A stretch of DNA of 64,000 nucleotides from positions 44,713 through 108,712 of the forward strand of contig SSFF01000008.1 in the NCBI GenBank assembly GCA_008015235.1, given 5' to 3'. The DNA is from Rhodoferax sp. (lineage in GTDB: Bacteria; Pseudomonadota; Gammaproteobacteria; Burkholderiales; Burkholderiaceae_C). The notes under the pieces are model-generated. The model worked only from the letters and a program-made list of their open reading frames with translations. It was not told where the DNA came from and searched no databases. Position numbers and translations under genes: made by a program. Below, piece after piece: positions 1-8,293 of the stretch. Each line of letters starts with the position of its first letter. Position 1 is the stretch's first letter.

Positions 1-1913
1 CCGGACGGGACGATGAAGCACTCACCGGGTTGGAGCTTGTCGCGTTGTGCCAGGGCCTCTTCAAAGGAAGGGGCGGTGTAGCAGCCATGCAGCCACTCGG
101 TCAGCACAGCACGAAGGCCGGCGTCGTTGACGCGCAGCAGCTCACTCATGCGCGGCCACGGTGCGGCCGGTTCGCTGGGAGCCGCTGGTGGTGCACTGAA
201 AAAGGCCAGCTTAGCCGGAGGCACATCGTTGGCAAAGGCGCGCAGGGTTTCCAGGCGCGACACCTCCAGGGCGCCCAGACGCTCACGCAATGCACTTTCC
301 AAGGCCGTTTCCCAACCTGGCTCGATGTGGATACGGGTCCACAGGCTTTGCAGGCCGTCGAGCCCGTGCTTGGCCAGCCAGGGCGTGAGCTTGCCGTCGG
401 TCTTGACGCGTTCCTGCAAGGCCTTGAGAGCATCGATGCGGGCTGACAGGGCCGACAGCTTGGCGCCTTCGTCGTTGACCACCTGGTGTTGGGCGCGGCG
501 GCTTTCGTCCAGCGCGGGCACTGACTCCTGCAATTCGTGCAGGCGGGCATCCATCACCTCGGCCTGTTCCTTGGCTTCTTCGTGCTCGGCGCTGAGCTGC
601 TGCAGACGGGTTTCGTCCGGCTGGGCCAAGGCGCTGCGGTCGGTATTCAGGCGCTCACGGCGCTGGTTGAGCTGGCGCGACTGCTCGTCGATGCTACGCT
701 GCTCGGCCGCCAGCACCTGGATCTGCTGCTGCACCTGGGTCACGGCCTGGCGCTGGGCGTTGGCGTTGCCCTGGGCCTTGCCCACGGCCTCTTCGAGGTC
801 GGGCAGACGCATGGAGTGTTCTTCGAGCTGGGCCGCCAGCAGCTCAGCTTGCTCGTCCCCGGTCAATGCCAGTTCGGCCAGGCGTTCGGCCTCGGCAATG
901 GCGTCGTCACGGCGCACGGCCCACTGGTCAATCTGTTCCTGCAGCGTGACCAGACGTTGCTCCACGCGCTGGCGCCCTTCGACCACAAAGCGGATTTCGG
1001 CTTCCAGGCGCCCCACGTCGGTGCTGGCCTCGTACAGCAGGCCCTGCGCCTGGTTCACCTGATCGCCGGCCGCATAGTGGGCCTGGCGCACGGTTTCCAG
1101 GTCGGCTTCCACACTGCGCAGGTCGGCCATGCGGGCTTCGAGCGCATTGACGGCCGCCAGACCTTCTGTCTGTATCTTGGCCTGGTCGGCCATGGCCTCG
1201 GCGCGCTTGAGGAACCACTGCTGCTGCTGCTTGCGTGTGGCATCAAACTGCAAGGTGTTGTACTTGGCGGCGACTTCGGCCTGCTTTTCGAGCTTTTCGA
1301 GGTTGGCGTTGAGTTCGCGCAGGATATCTTCCACACGGGTGAGGTTCTCGCGCGTGTCGGACAGGCGGTTTTCGGTTTCGCGGCGGCGTTCCTTGTACTT
1401 GGACACGCCGGCCGCCTCTTCGAGGAACAGGCGCAGCTCTTCGGGCTTGGATTCGATGATGCGCGCAATGGTGCCCTGGCCGATGATGGCGTAGGCCCGT
1501 GGACCCAGGCCGGTGCCGAGGAACACGTCCTGCACATCTCGCCGGCGCACCGGCTGGTTATTCAGAAAGTAGCTGGAGGTACCGTCGCGCGTGAGCACGC
1601 GGCGCACGGCGATTTCGGCAAACTGGCCCCACTGGCCGCCAGCGCGGTGGTCGGCGTTGTCAAACACCAGCTCGACACTGGCGCGGCTGGCCGGTTTGCG
1701 GGTGTTGGAGCCATTGAAGATGACGTCCTGCATGGATTCGCCACGCAGTTCACTGGCCCGGCTTTCCCCCAGCACCCAGCGCACCGCGTCCATGATGTTG
1801 GATTTGCCGCAGCCATTGGGCCCGACCACGCCAATCATCTGGCCTGGGAGCTGGAAATTGGTGGGTTCCGCGAAAGACTTGAACCCGGAAAGCTTGATGG
1901 AATTGAGACGCAC
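1..1913 (-). CDS. smc: Chromosome segregation ATPase SMC, N-terminal part (cut by window edge)
   Basis: Structural maintenance of chromosomes protein, the bacterial condensin ATPase that compacts and segregates DNA with ScpA and ScpB. Translating the minus strand from a GTG start gives the canonical opening MRLNSIKLSGFK and a Walker A motif GPNGCGKS at residues 31-38. A long Glu/Gln/Arg-rich coiled coil follows from about residue 170, and what looks like the start of the hinge comes after residue 520. About 637 codons are present and the reading frame is still open at base 1, so the C-terminal coiled coil and the signature/Walker B half lie outside. The ORF track misses the gene because no stop is inside the window. 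No good ribosome binding site precedes the GTG; the start rests on family similarity. scpB is present 30 kb away. Confidence 0.93.
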   Translation of the reverse strand, partial: MRLNSIKLSGFKSFAEPTNFQLPGQMIGVVGPNGCGKSNIMDAVRWVLGESRASELRGESMQDVIFNGSNTRKPASRASVELVFDNADHRAGGQWGQFAEIAVRRVLTRDGTSSYFLNNQPVRRRDVQDVFLGTGLGPRAYAIIGQGTIARIIESKPEELRLFLEEAAGVSKYKERRRETENRLSDTRENLTRVEDILRELNANLEKLEKQAEVAAKYNTLQFDATRKQQQQWFLKRAEAMADQAKIQTEGLAAVNALEARMADLRSVEADLETVRQAHYAAGDQVNQAQGLLYEASTDVGRLEAEIRFVVEGRQRVEQRLVTLQEQIDQWAVRRDDAIAEAERLAELALTGDEQAELLAAQLEEHSMRLPDLEEAVGKAQGNANAQRQAVTQVQQQIQVLAAEQRSIDEQSRQLNQRRERLNTDRSALAQPDETRLQQLSAEHEEAKEQAEVMDARLHELQESVPALDESRRAQHQVVNDEGAKLSALSARIDALKALQERVKTDGKLTPWLAKHGLDGLQSLWTRIHIEPGWETALESALRERLGALEVSRLETLRAFANDVPPAKLAFFSAPPAAPSEPAAPWPRMSELLRVNDAGLRAVLTEWLHGCYTAPSFEEALAQRDKLQPGECFIVPS

Positions 1914-2045
1914 GAGCTGGCTGTATAGCGTGAAACAGTGGCTGGCAAAGCCTGCCACCCCACCCCGGACGGGGAAACGGCAATGATACCGTGGTGCACA
2001 GTCGACTCCAACCGGCCGTTTCCCCCAAAAAAGGGCCGCGTACCC

Positions 2046-2432
2046 TTACTTTTTCAGCGCGGCTTCGATCTTGGCCGACAGTGCCGCCAGCGACGGTGGC
2101 TTGACCAGATAACCCGACACCCCCAGAGGCAGCGCCTCACCGACCGTAGACGCACTGGAATCGGCGCTTAGGAAAATGACCTTGGTATTGCTGATCTGGT
2201 TGTTGGGCAAGCCGCGCAACTGGCGTACGAACTCAATACCCCCCACTGGCTGCATGTGCACATCGGTCAATATCAGGTCGGGTTTGAGCTTGATGACCTC
2301 GCGCAAGGCAGTCGCACCGTCATCAAAGGCAAACAGGTCCAATATGCCCAGTCGGCGCAGGCTGTTGAGCACAAAGGTTTGCATGATGGCTTCGTCCTCG
2401 ACCACCACCACGCGTGCCAATCGCAGATCCAT
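2046..2432 (-). CDS. Single-domain response regulator (CheY-like receiver)
   Basis: A stand-alone phospho-receiver of 128 residues with no output domain. All hallmark residues are present: acidic pair E12/D13 after the first strand (VVVVEDE), phospho-acceptor D57 in LILTDVHM, switch serine S89 in FLSADS and conserved K111 in YLVKPP. It should act by protein contact or as a phosphorelay intermediate. A good ribosome binding site (GGGAG) precedes the ATG. It lies 30 bases downstream of the Hpt gene in the same direction, so the two are probably co-transcribed and may exchange phosphate. No histidine kinase is adjacent, so the signal is unknown. Its lack of an output domain separates it from OmpR-type regulators. 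Confidence 0.88.
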   Translation of the reverse strand: MDLRLARVVVVEDEAIMQTFVLNSLRRLGILDLFAFDDGATALREVIKLKPDLILTDVHMQPVGGIEFVRQLRGLPNNQISNTKVIFLSADSSASTVGEALPLGVSGYLVKPPSLAALSAKIEAALKK

Positions 2433-2462
2433 GTTTACTCCCAGTTGCTTCGTCCGTCTTGT

Positions 2463-2819
2463 TCAAACCATGTGGGCGTCGATTTCTGCCTGCAACTTCT
2501 GCAACTTGGGTTCCAGCAGAGCGTAGGCCGCACTGATGTCAGCAGCACTGCCAGCCTTGCTGATCTGCTCCACCGATGCCACATGCGCACACAGCGGCTC
2601 AGTGCAGAAAATGGGAATAAAACCTTTGATCGCATGCAGCAGACGGTTCGCCCCTTTAACATCGCCTTGGGACAGCAACTGGCGGATCTGTGGAAGATCG
2701 CGATCCAGGCTGGCTTGCAACATGTCCAGCATTTCATGCAGTGCTGCTACGTCTCCGATCTGCTCCAAGGCGCGGTCGACATCCAGAAACTCAAACTCCT
2801 GCATCCCGGCACTGGTCAT
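2463..2819 (-). CDS. Hpt (histidine phosphotransfer) domain protein
   Basis: Small all-helical protein of 118 residues in the chosen frame. The motif LLHAIKGF places the likely phospho-accepting histidine at H62, followed by the K-G typical of Hpt domains. The ORF track begins 34 codons earlier at base 2921, but a strong AGGAGG ribosome binding site sits 8 bases before the ATG at 2819, and the longer version would overlap the divergent dapC gene. The next gene downstream, 30 bases away, is a lone receiver, so the pair looks like the middle section of a multistep phosphorelay: hybrid kinase to Hpt to receiver. The partner kinase is not in this window. The Hpt call rests on motif and size, not on a profile search. 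Confidence 0.8.
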   Translation of the reverse strand: MTSAGMQEFEFLDVDRALEQIGDVAALHEMLDMLQASLDRDLPQIRQLLSQGDVKGANRLLHAIKGFIPIFCTEPLCAHVASVEQISKAGSAADISAAYALLEPKLQKLQAEIDAHMV

Positions 2820-2911
2820 TATGGTCCCTCCTGATGGTCGGTGCCGCGGGCGGCCACCGTAAACAGCATTCAAGCCGAAGTGTACTGTTGGCTGACGGAT
2901 AATTCCGCCCC

Positions 2912-4126
2912 ATGAATCCAAATTTGTCGCGCCTGCAGGCCTACCCGTTTGAACGCCTGCGCCAGCTGTTCTCCGACGTCACCCCCAACCCGGCCCATCG
3001 CCCCATCAGCCTCGGGATTGGAGAACCCCGACACGCCACCCCGGAACTAATCAAGACCGCCTACTGCAATGCCATCATGGGTTCAGACGGCGCCCTGGCC
3101 AGCTACCCGGCCACAGCCGCCATCCCCGCCCTGCGCGAGTCCATGGCGCGCTGGATGGCACGGCGCTATGGTGTGGATGTGAACCCTGGCACCCAGATCC
3201 TGCCAGTCAATGGTTCGCGTGAAGCCTTGTTTGCCTTTGCGCAAACGGTCATTGATCCAAGCAAAACGCCCGACCAGGTGCCCCAGGTGGTGTGTCCGAA
3301 TCCGTTCTACCAGATTTACGAAGGCGCGGCCTTGCTGGCCGGGGCCCAGCCGTATTTCGCCCCGTCCCTGCCCGAGCGCAATTTCGCCGTGGATTGGGAC
3401 AGCGTGCCCGAGGACGTCTGGTCCCGGACCCAGCTGCTGTATGTGTGTTCGCCCGGCAACCCGGCCGGCGCCGTGATGCCACAGGCCGAATGGGACAAGC
3501 TGTTTGCCCTGAGCGACCGCTTCGGCTTTGTCATCGCATCGGACGAATGCTACAGCGAGATCTATTTCCGTCCCGAAGCGCCACTGGGTGCCTTGCAGGC
3601 CTGCGTGGCCGCGGGTCGCCCCGATTTCCGCAATGTGCTGGTGTTCACCAGCCTGTCCAAGCGCAGCAATGTGCCGGGCATGCGCAGCGGCTTCTGCGCA
3701 GGCGATGCCGCGCTGGTGAAGCAGTTCCTGCTGTACCGCACCTACCATGGCAGCGCCATGAGCCCGGTGGTGCAAGCCGCCAGCATCGCAGCCTGGGACG
3801 ATGAAGCCCATGTGGTTGAAAACCGGCGCCTGTACCAGGAGAAGTTTGCCCGCGTCACACCCATCCTGTCCGATGTGATGGACGTGAAACTGCCCGACGC
3901 CGGTTTCTACCTGTGGGCCGGTGGCCAGGGCAGCGACACTGCCTTTGCCCGCGACCTGCTGGCTCAATACAATGTGACCGTCTTGCCCGGCAGCTACCTG
4001 GCCCGCGAAGCCCATGGGCACAACCCGGGGGCAGGCCGCATCCGCATGGCCCTGGTGGCCGAAACCGAAGAGTGCGTCGAAGCCGCACAGCGGATTCGCG
4101 AATTCGTCCTCCAGCGCCGCACCTGA
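2912..4126 (+). CDS. dapC: Succinyldiaminopimelate aminotransferase
   Basis: PLP-dependent fold-type I aminotransferase of 404 residues. It converts N-succinyl-2-amino-6-oxopimelate to N-succinyl-LL-2,6-diaminopimelate in the lysine/peptidoglycan precursor pathway. The Schiff-base lysine is K250 in SLSKRSNVPGMRSGF. SPGNPAG and the SDECYSEIYF strand supply cofactor contacts. Aminotransferases of this class are hard to assign by sequence alone, but the gene lies 23 bases before dapD and upstream of dapE, which makes DapC by far the best call. The ATG at 2912 opens at the family's usual N-terminus. It diverges from the Hpt gene with about 92 bases between starts, which must hold both promoters. 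Confidence 0.92.
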   Translation: MNPNLSRLQAYPFERLRQLFSDVTPNPAHRPISLGIGEPRHATPELIKTAYCNAIMGSDGALASYPATAAIPALRESMARWMARRYGVDVNPGTQILPVNGSREALFAFAQTVIDPSKTPDQVPQVVCPNPFYQIYEGAALLAGAQPYFAPSLPERNFAVDWDSVPEDVWSRTQLLYVCSPGNPAGAVMPQAEWDKLFALSDRFGFVIASDECYSEIYFRPEAPLGALQACVAAGRPDFRNVLVFTSLSKRSNVPGMRSGFCAGDAALVKQFLLYRTYHGSAMSPVVQAASIAAWDDEAHVVENRRLYQEKFARVTPILSDVMDVKLPDAGFYLWAGGQGSDTAFARDLLAQYNVTVLPGSYLAREAHGHNPGAGRIRMALVAETEECVEAAQRIREFVLQRRT

Positions 4127-4149
4127 TTTTTTTACTCTCCTGAACGACC

Positions 4150-4974
4150 ATGACCCAACAACTGCAAAGCATTCTCGACAACGCCTGGGAAAACCGCGCC
4201 AACATCTCCGCCAAGTCAGCCCCGGCCGAAGTGGTGCAAGCTGTGGAACACGTGCTCGACAGCCTGAACAACGGCAGCCTGCGTGTGGCCACGCGCGAGG
4301 GCGTGGGCCAGTGGACCACCCACCAGTGGATCAAGAAAGCCGTGCTGCTGTCCTTCCGCCTCAAGGACAACGAAATCATCCAGGCCGGTGACCTGGGCTT
4401 CTACGACAAGGTGCCGACCAAGTTTGCCGGCATGAACGAAGAAGCCATGCGCGCCACCGGCGTGCGCGTAGTGCCCCCGGCCGTGGCCCGCCGTGGCAGT
4501 TTTCTCGCCAAGGGTGTCATCCTGATGCCTTCCTACGTGAATATCGGTGCCTATGTGGACGAAGGCACCATGGTGGACACTTGGGCCACCGTCGGTTCCT
4601 GCGCCCAGATTGGCAAGAACGTGCACCTGAGCGGTGGCGTCGGCATTGGCGGCGTGCTGGAGCCCATGCAGGCGGGCCCCACCATCATCGAAGACAACTG
4701 CTTCATCGGCGCGCGCTCCGAAGTGGTCGAAGGCGTCGTCGTCGAGGAAAACTCGGTCATCTCCATGGGCGTGTACATCGGCCAGAGCACCCCGATCTAC
4801 GACCGCGCCAGCGACTCCGTCAGCTACGGTCGCGTACCGGCCGGCTCGGTGGTCATCAGCGGCAGCCTGCCCAAGGATGGTGGCAAGTACAACCTGTACG
4901 CTGCCGTCATCGTCAAGCGTGTCGATGCGCAAACGCGTGCAAAGACCTCGCTCAACGACCTGCTGCGCGACTGA
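4150..4974 (+). CDS. dapD: Tetrahydrodipicolinate N-succinyltransferase
   Basis: 2,3,4,5-tetrahydropyridine-2,6-dicarboxylate N-succinyltransferase, the first committed step of the succinylase branch of diaminopimelate synthesis, using succinyl-CoA. Length (274 residues) equals the E. coli enzyme. An N-terminal helical domain of about 100 residues is followed by hexapeptide repeats forming a left-handed beta helix, for example the stretch around [17 protein letters not shown] and the [22 protein letters not shown] segment. The family works as a trimer in the cytoplasm. It sits between dapC and a pilU-type gene in one plus-strand operon. Confidence 0.97.
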   Translation: MTQQLQSILDNAWENRANISAKSAPAEVVQAVEHVLDSLNNGSLRVATREGVGQWTTHQWIKKAVLLSFRLKDNEIIQAGDLGFYDKVPTKFAGMNEEAMRATGVRVVPPAVARRGSFLAKGVILMPSYVNIGAYVDEGTMVDTWATVGSCAQIGKNVHLSGGVGIGGVLEPMQAGPTIIEDNCFIGARSEVVEGVVVEENSVISMGVYIGQSTPIYDRASDSVSYGRVPAGSVVISGSLPKDGGKYNLYAAVIVKRVDAQTRAKTSLNDLLRD

Positions 4975-5002
4975 AGCAATCCACTCCACCAAGAGGTACA
5001 CG

Positions 5003-6172
5003 ATGAGCACTACGCCGCCCCCCGCCTCGGGAACCATGGAGCGCATCCTGCGCTTGATGGCCGAAAAGAAAGCTTCGGACGTGTATCTCTCGGCCCACGC
5101 GCCGGCCATGATCCGCATCAATGGCCAGTGCGTGCCCATCAACAGCCAGATACTGCCTTTCGATGCACCCCGCAACCTGATTGCGGAAGTGCTGCCGCGC
5201 GAAAAGTTGGAAGAGTTCGAGCGCACGGGCGAGCTGAACATGGGCTTTGGCTTGGCGGGTGTGGGGCGTTTCCGCCTGAGCGCCATGCGCCAGCGCGGCT
5301 CCATGGCCGTGGTTATCCGCTTCATTGCCGTGGAAGTGCCCCCCCTGTCCAGCCTGGGGGTGCCCCCCGTGCTGACCGACCTGATCATGGAAAAGCGCGG
5401 GCTGATCCTGATGGTGGGCTCCACCGGTGCGGGCAAGAGCACCACGCTGGCGTCGATGATCGACCACCGAAACGAGAACATGTCCGGGCACATCCTCACC
5501 ATCGAGGACCCGGTGGAGTTTTTGTTCAAGAACAAGCGCTGCATCGTGAACCAGCGCGAAGTCGGCACCGATACCGATTCGCTGGAAGTCGCGCTCAAGA
5601 ACGCCCTGCGCCAAGCGCCCGATGTGATCCTGATCGGTGAAATCCGCGACCGCGAAACCATGTCGGCCGCGCTGGCCTATGCCCAGTCGGGCCACCTCTG
5701 CCTGGCTACCATGCACGCCAACAACAGCTACCAGGCGCTGAACCGCATCCTGAGCTTCTATCCGGTGGAAGTGCGCCCCACCATGCTGGGTGACCTGGCT
5801 GCAGCGCTCAAGTCCATCGTGTCGCAGCGCTTGCTGCGCACCCAGACCGGGGCCCGCACCCCGGCCGTGGAAGTGCTGCTGAACACCAAGCTGGTCGCCG
5901 ACTTCATCGAAAAAGGCGATTTCTCCAGCGTCAAGGAAGCCATGGAAAAAGCCATGGCCGAGGGCTCGCAGTCTTTCGAATACGACATCGCCCGCCTGAT
6001 TGCCGACGGCATTGTCGACCGCAAGGAAGGCATGGCGCACTCCGACTCCCCCACCAATCTCCAGTGGCGCCTGCAAAACGACTTCAACCGCGCCACCGCC
6101 AAGCCCGTGGCTGCGGCGGAAGAGGAAGAAGGCGCATCGTTTACCGAAATCACGCTGGACGTGAAAAACTGA
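5003..6172 (+). CDS. pilU: PilT/PilU-family twitching motility ATPase (PilU type)
   Basis: Hexameric secretion-type ATPase of 389 residues that helps retract type IV pili. Visible motifs are Walker [10 protein letters not shown], the Asp-box/Walker B region [14 protein letters not shown] and the His-box region [12 protein letters not shown]. The track ORF starts at 4634 inside dapD; the true start is the ATG at 5003, with AGAGG eight bases before it and the expected family beginning. The C-terminal tail ends in an acidic stretch (AAAEEEEGA). PilU proteins normally accompany PilT, but here a single copy sits between dapD and dapE with no other pilus gene nearby (pilF is 22 kb away). PilU rather than PilT is favoured by length and the extended C-terminus. 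Confidence 0.88.
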   Translation: MSTTPPPASGTMERILRLMAEKKASDVYLSAHAPAMIRINGQCVPINSQILPFDAPRNLIAEVLPREKLEEFERTGELNMGFGLAGVGRFRLSAMRQRGSMAVVIRFIAVEVPPLSSLGVPPVLTDLIMEKRGLILMVGSTGAGKSTTLASMIDHRNENMSGHILTIEDPVEFLFKNKRCIVNQREVGTDTDSLEVALKNALRQAPDVILIGEIRDRETMSAALAYAQSGHLCLATMHANNSYQALNRILSFYPVEVRPTMLGDLAAALKSIVSQRLLRTQTGARTPAVEVLLNTKLVADFIEKGDFSSVKEAMEKAMAEGSQSFEYDIARLIADGIVDRKEGMAHSDSPTNLQWRLQNDFNRATAKPVAAAEEEEGASFTEITLDVKN

Positions 6173-6176
6173 AAGC

Positions 6177-7388
6177 ATGAACACTTTGCGCCTGGCCGAG
6201 GAGCTGATCTCCCGCGCCTCCATCACCCCCCTGGACGCCGGATGCCAGGAGTTGCTGGCCCAACGCCTGGCCCGGCTCGGCTTCGCTTGCGAGTCCCTGC
6301 CCAGTGGTCCGGACAGCTTCCGGGTCAGCAATTTATGGGCAAAATGGCATCCAGCCCGCTTAGATATTGCGCAAACAGCTAGCAAAAGCATAGCAAATCC
6401 AGATTCCGAACTGCCCGTGGTGGTGTTTGCCGGGCACACCGACGTGGTGCCCACCGGTCCGATGGAGCAGTGGGCCAGTGACCCGTTCACCCCCACCCAC
6501 CGCGATGGCCGCCTCTATGGCCGTGGCGCCAGCGACATGAAGACCTCCATTGCCGCCTTTGTCGTGGCCGTGGAAGAGTTTCTGGCCCAGCACCCGGCGC
6601 CGAACATCCGCATCGCATTCCTGCTGACCAGCGACGAGGAAGGCCCGGCCGTGGACGGCACCGTGGTGGTGTGCAAGGAGCTGGCCGCGCGTGGCCAGAA
6701 GCTCGACTACTGCATCGTCGGTGAGCCGACCTCGGTGAAACGCACCGGCGACATGATCAAGAACGGCCGTCGTGGCACCATGAGCGGCAAGCTGACGGTC
6801 AAGGGGCTGCAAGGCCACATTGCCTACCCGCACCTGGCCAAGAACCCGATCCACCTGCTTGCCCCAGCACTGGCCGACCTGGTGCAGGTGGAATGGGACC
6901 AGGGCAATGACTTCTTTCCGCCGACCACCTGGCAGGTGAGCAACTACCACGCCGGTACCGGTGCCAGCAATGTCATTCCCGGGCAGGCTGTCATCGATTT
7001 CAATTTCCGCTTCTCGACCGAGTCCAAGCCCGAGTCGCTGCAGCAGCGCCTGTGCGCCGTGCTGGACAAGCACCAGCTCGACTACCAGCTCGACTGGACC
7101 ATCGGCGGCCTGCCCTTCCTGACGCGTCCCGGGCCACTGGTGGAAGCGGTGCGTGAAGCCATCCGTGCGGAAACCGGGCTGGAGACTGAGCTATCCACGT
7201 CGGGCGGCACCAGCGACGCGCGCTTCATCGCCCAGATGTGCCCCCAGGTGATTGAACTGGGCCCGCCGAATGCAACAATCCACCAGGTCAACGAGCACAT
7301 TGCCGTGCACGACATCGAGCCACTGAAAAACATCTACCGCCGCACGCTGGAACGCCTGCACGCGGCCCACGCCCCCAAGGCCCCATGA
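6177..7388 (+). CDS. dapE: Succinyl-diaminopimelate desuccinylase, with repeat-derived insertion
   Basis: Zinc-dependent M20 peptidase-family enzyme that hydrolyses N-succinyl-LL-diaminopimelate to LL-diaminopimelate and succinate. Metal ligands appear in order: the [11 protein letters not shown] histidine, the aspartate of GRGASDMK, the glutamates of TSDEEG and the late histidine in VNEHIAVHD. At 403 residues it is about 25 longer than the usual ~375-380. The excess lies between SNLWAKW and the strand leading to FAGHTD, where the DNA is a copy of the window's dispersed repeat read in frame with unusual codons such as ATA and ACA. The reading frame stays open and all catalytic motifs remain, so function is probably kept. 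The ATG lies 4 bases after pilU, and its stop overlaps prmB (ATGA). Confidence 0.96.
   Translation: MNTLRLAEELISRASITPLDAGCQELLAQRLARLGFACESLPSGPDSFRVSNLWAKWHPARLDIAQTASKSIANPDSELPVVVFAGHTDVVPTGPMEQWASDPFTPTHRDGRLYGRGASDMKTSIAAFVVAVEEFLAQHPAPNIRIAFLLTSDEEGPAVDGTVVVCKELAARGQKLDYCIVGEPTSVKRTGDMIKNGRRGTMSGKLTVKGLQGHIAYPHLAKNPIHLLAPALADLVQVEWDQGNDFFPPTTWQVSNYHAGTGASNVIPGQAVIDFNFRFSTESKPESLQQRLCAVLDKHQLDYQLDWTIGGLPFLTRPGPLVEAVREAIRAETGLETELSTSGGTSDARFIAQMCPQVIELGPPNATIHQVNEHIAVHDIEPLKNIYRRTLERLHAAHAPKAP
6341..6398 (+). repeat. Dispersed ~60 bp repeat, copy inside dapE
   Basis: The segment reads AAAATGGCATCCAGCCCGC, then ATTGCGCAAACAGCTA and ATAGCAAAT. It shares the order 'AGCCC - 12 to 15 bases - GCGCAA/GCGTAG - AGCTA - A/T-rich - ATAGCAA' with copies at 14.4, 36.5, 49.9, 56.6 and 61.0 kb. 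It is more A/T-rich than the surrounding coding DNA and matches the extra residues of this DapE. Boundaries are by eye. Confidence 0.75.
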
Positions 7389-8293
7389 AGCTGCGCGAAC
7401 TCATTGAAGACGGCGCACGCCGGTTCGAGACTGCGGGCTTGTCTTTTGGTCACGGCACCACCAATGCCTTTGACGAAGCGGCCTGGCTCACACTCTGGAA
7501 GCTCGGTCTGCCGCTCGACACCGCGCTCGACGACGCCCCCGATTCTCAGGCTAATCGACCGCTATCCCCCGAAGACATTGCGCAGGTAGCTACACTTTTT
7601 GAAGCACGAATCAGCTCGCGCAAGCCTGCCGCCTACCTTACGCGCGAAGCCTGGCTGCAAGGGTTTTCCTTTTACGTGGACGAACGCAGCATCGTGCCGC
7701 GTTCACTGATTGCCGAGCTGCTGGTGGACGGCAGCATCGACTACTGGCTCTCGGAGTCCACACACAAAATACTCGACCTGTGCACTGGCAATGGCAGCCT
7801 GGGGCTGATCGCAGCACATGTCTACCCCGACGTGCAGGTGCTGGGCGCCGACCTTTCGCCCGAGGCACTGGCAGTGGCCAAAATCAACATTGAGCGCCAC
7901 GGCATGCAGGAGCGCATGCAACTGGTGCAGTCGGACGGCCTGAGCGCTCCCGCGCTGCAAGCGGCGGGGCCATTCGATCTGATTGTGTGCAACCCACCCT
8001 ACGTCAACGCCGACAGCATGGCCGCCCTGCCGCCCGAATACCGGGCCGAGCCCTTCATGGCGCTCGATGGCAACCACCATGGCAGCTCCGATGGCATGGA
8101 CTTTGTGCGTGACCTGTTCCAAACCGTGGCCCAGCACATGAGTCCGCACGCCGTGCTGGTGCTGGAAATCGGCCACGAACGTGCTTTCTTTGAAGCAGCT
8201 TTTTCCCAACTCCATGCCGTCTGGCTCGATACCAGTGCCGGCGCCGATCAGGTGCTGCTGCTGACCAGGGACGCCCTCCTCTCCTTCCAATGA
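7385..8293 (+). CDS. prmB: Ribosomal protein uL3 glutamine methyltransferase
   Basis: SAM-dependent N5-glutamine methyltransferase (HemK/PrmB family), 302 residues, predicted to methylate a glutamine of ribosomal protein L3. The SAM-binding motif [12 protein letters not shown] and the catalytic NPPY motif in [11 protein letters not shown] are clear. PrmB rather than PrmC is favoured by the longer N-terminal domain and the [11 protein letters not shown] stretch. The start ATG overlaps the dapE stop (ATGA), implying translational coupling, and its own stop overlaps the next gene in the same way. Codons around residues 53-74 look unlike the flanks and resemble a decayed copy of the dispersed repeat. 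Confidence 0.93.
   Translation: MKLRELIEDGARRFETAGLSFGHGTTNAFDEAAWLTLWKLGLPLDTALDDAPDSQANRPLSPEDIAQVATLFEARISSRKPAAYLTREAWLQGFSFYVDERSIVPRSLIAELLVDGSIDYWLSESTHKILDLCTGNGSLGLIAAHVYPDVQVLGADLSPEALAVAKINIERHGMQERMQLVQSDGLSAPALQAAGPFDLIVCNPPYVNADSMAALPPEYRAEPFMALDGNHHGSSDGMDFVRDLFQTVAQHMSPHAVLVLEIGHERAFFEAAFSQLHAVWLDTSAGADQVLLLTRDALLSFQ
7541..7606 (+). repeat. Possible degenerate dispersed repeat inside prmB
   Basis: The run GACATTGCGCAGGTAGCTAC followed by CTTTTTGAAGCA aligns with ATTGCGCAAGTAGCTG...TTTTTTATAGCA of the copy at 56.6 kb. The upstream half is poorly conserved. Codons here (CGA, CTA, ACA, CTT) differ from neighbouring prmB codons. It is weaker than the dapE copy and could partly be ordinary coding sequence. 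Confidence 0.4.

Noticed and set aside
537-1928. 463-residue plus-strand ORF at the left edge
   Set aside because: It is antisense to SMC, whose minus-strand frame runs open from the window edge to a canonical MRLNSIKLSGFK start.
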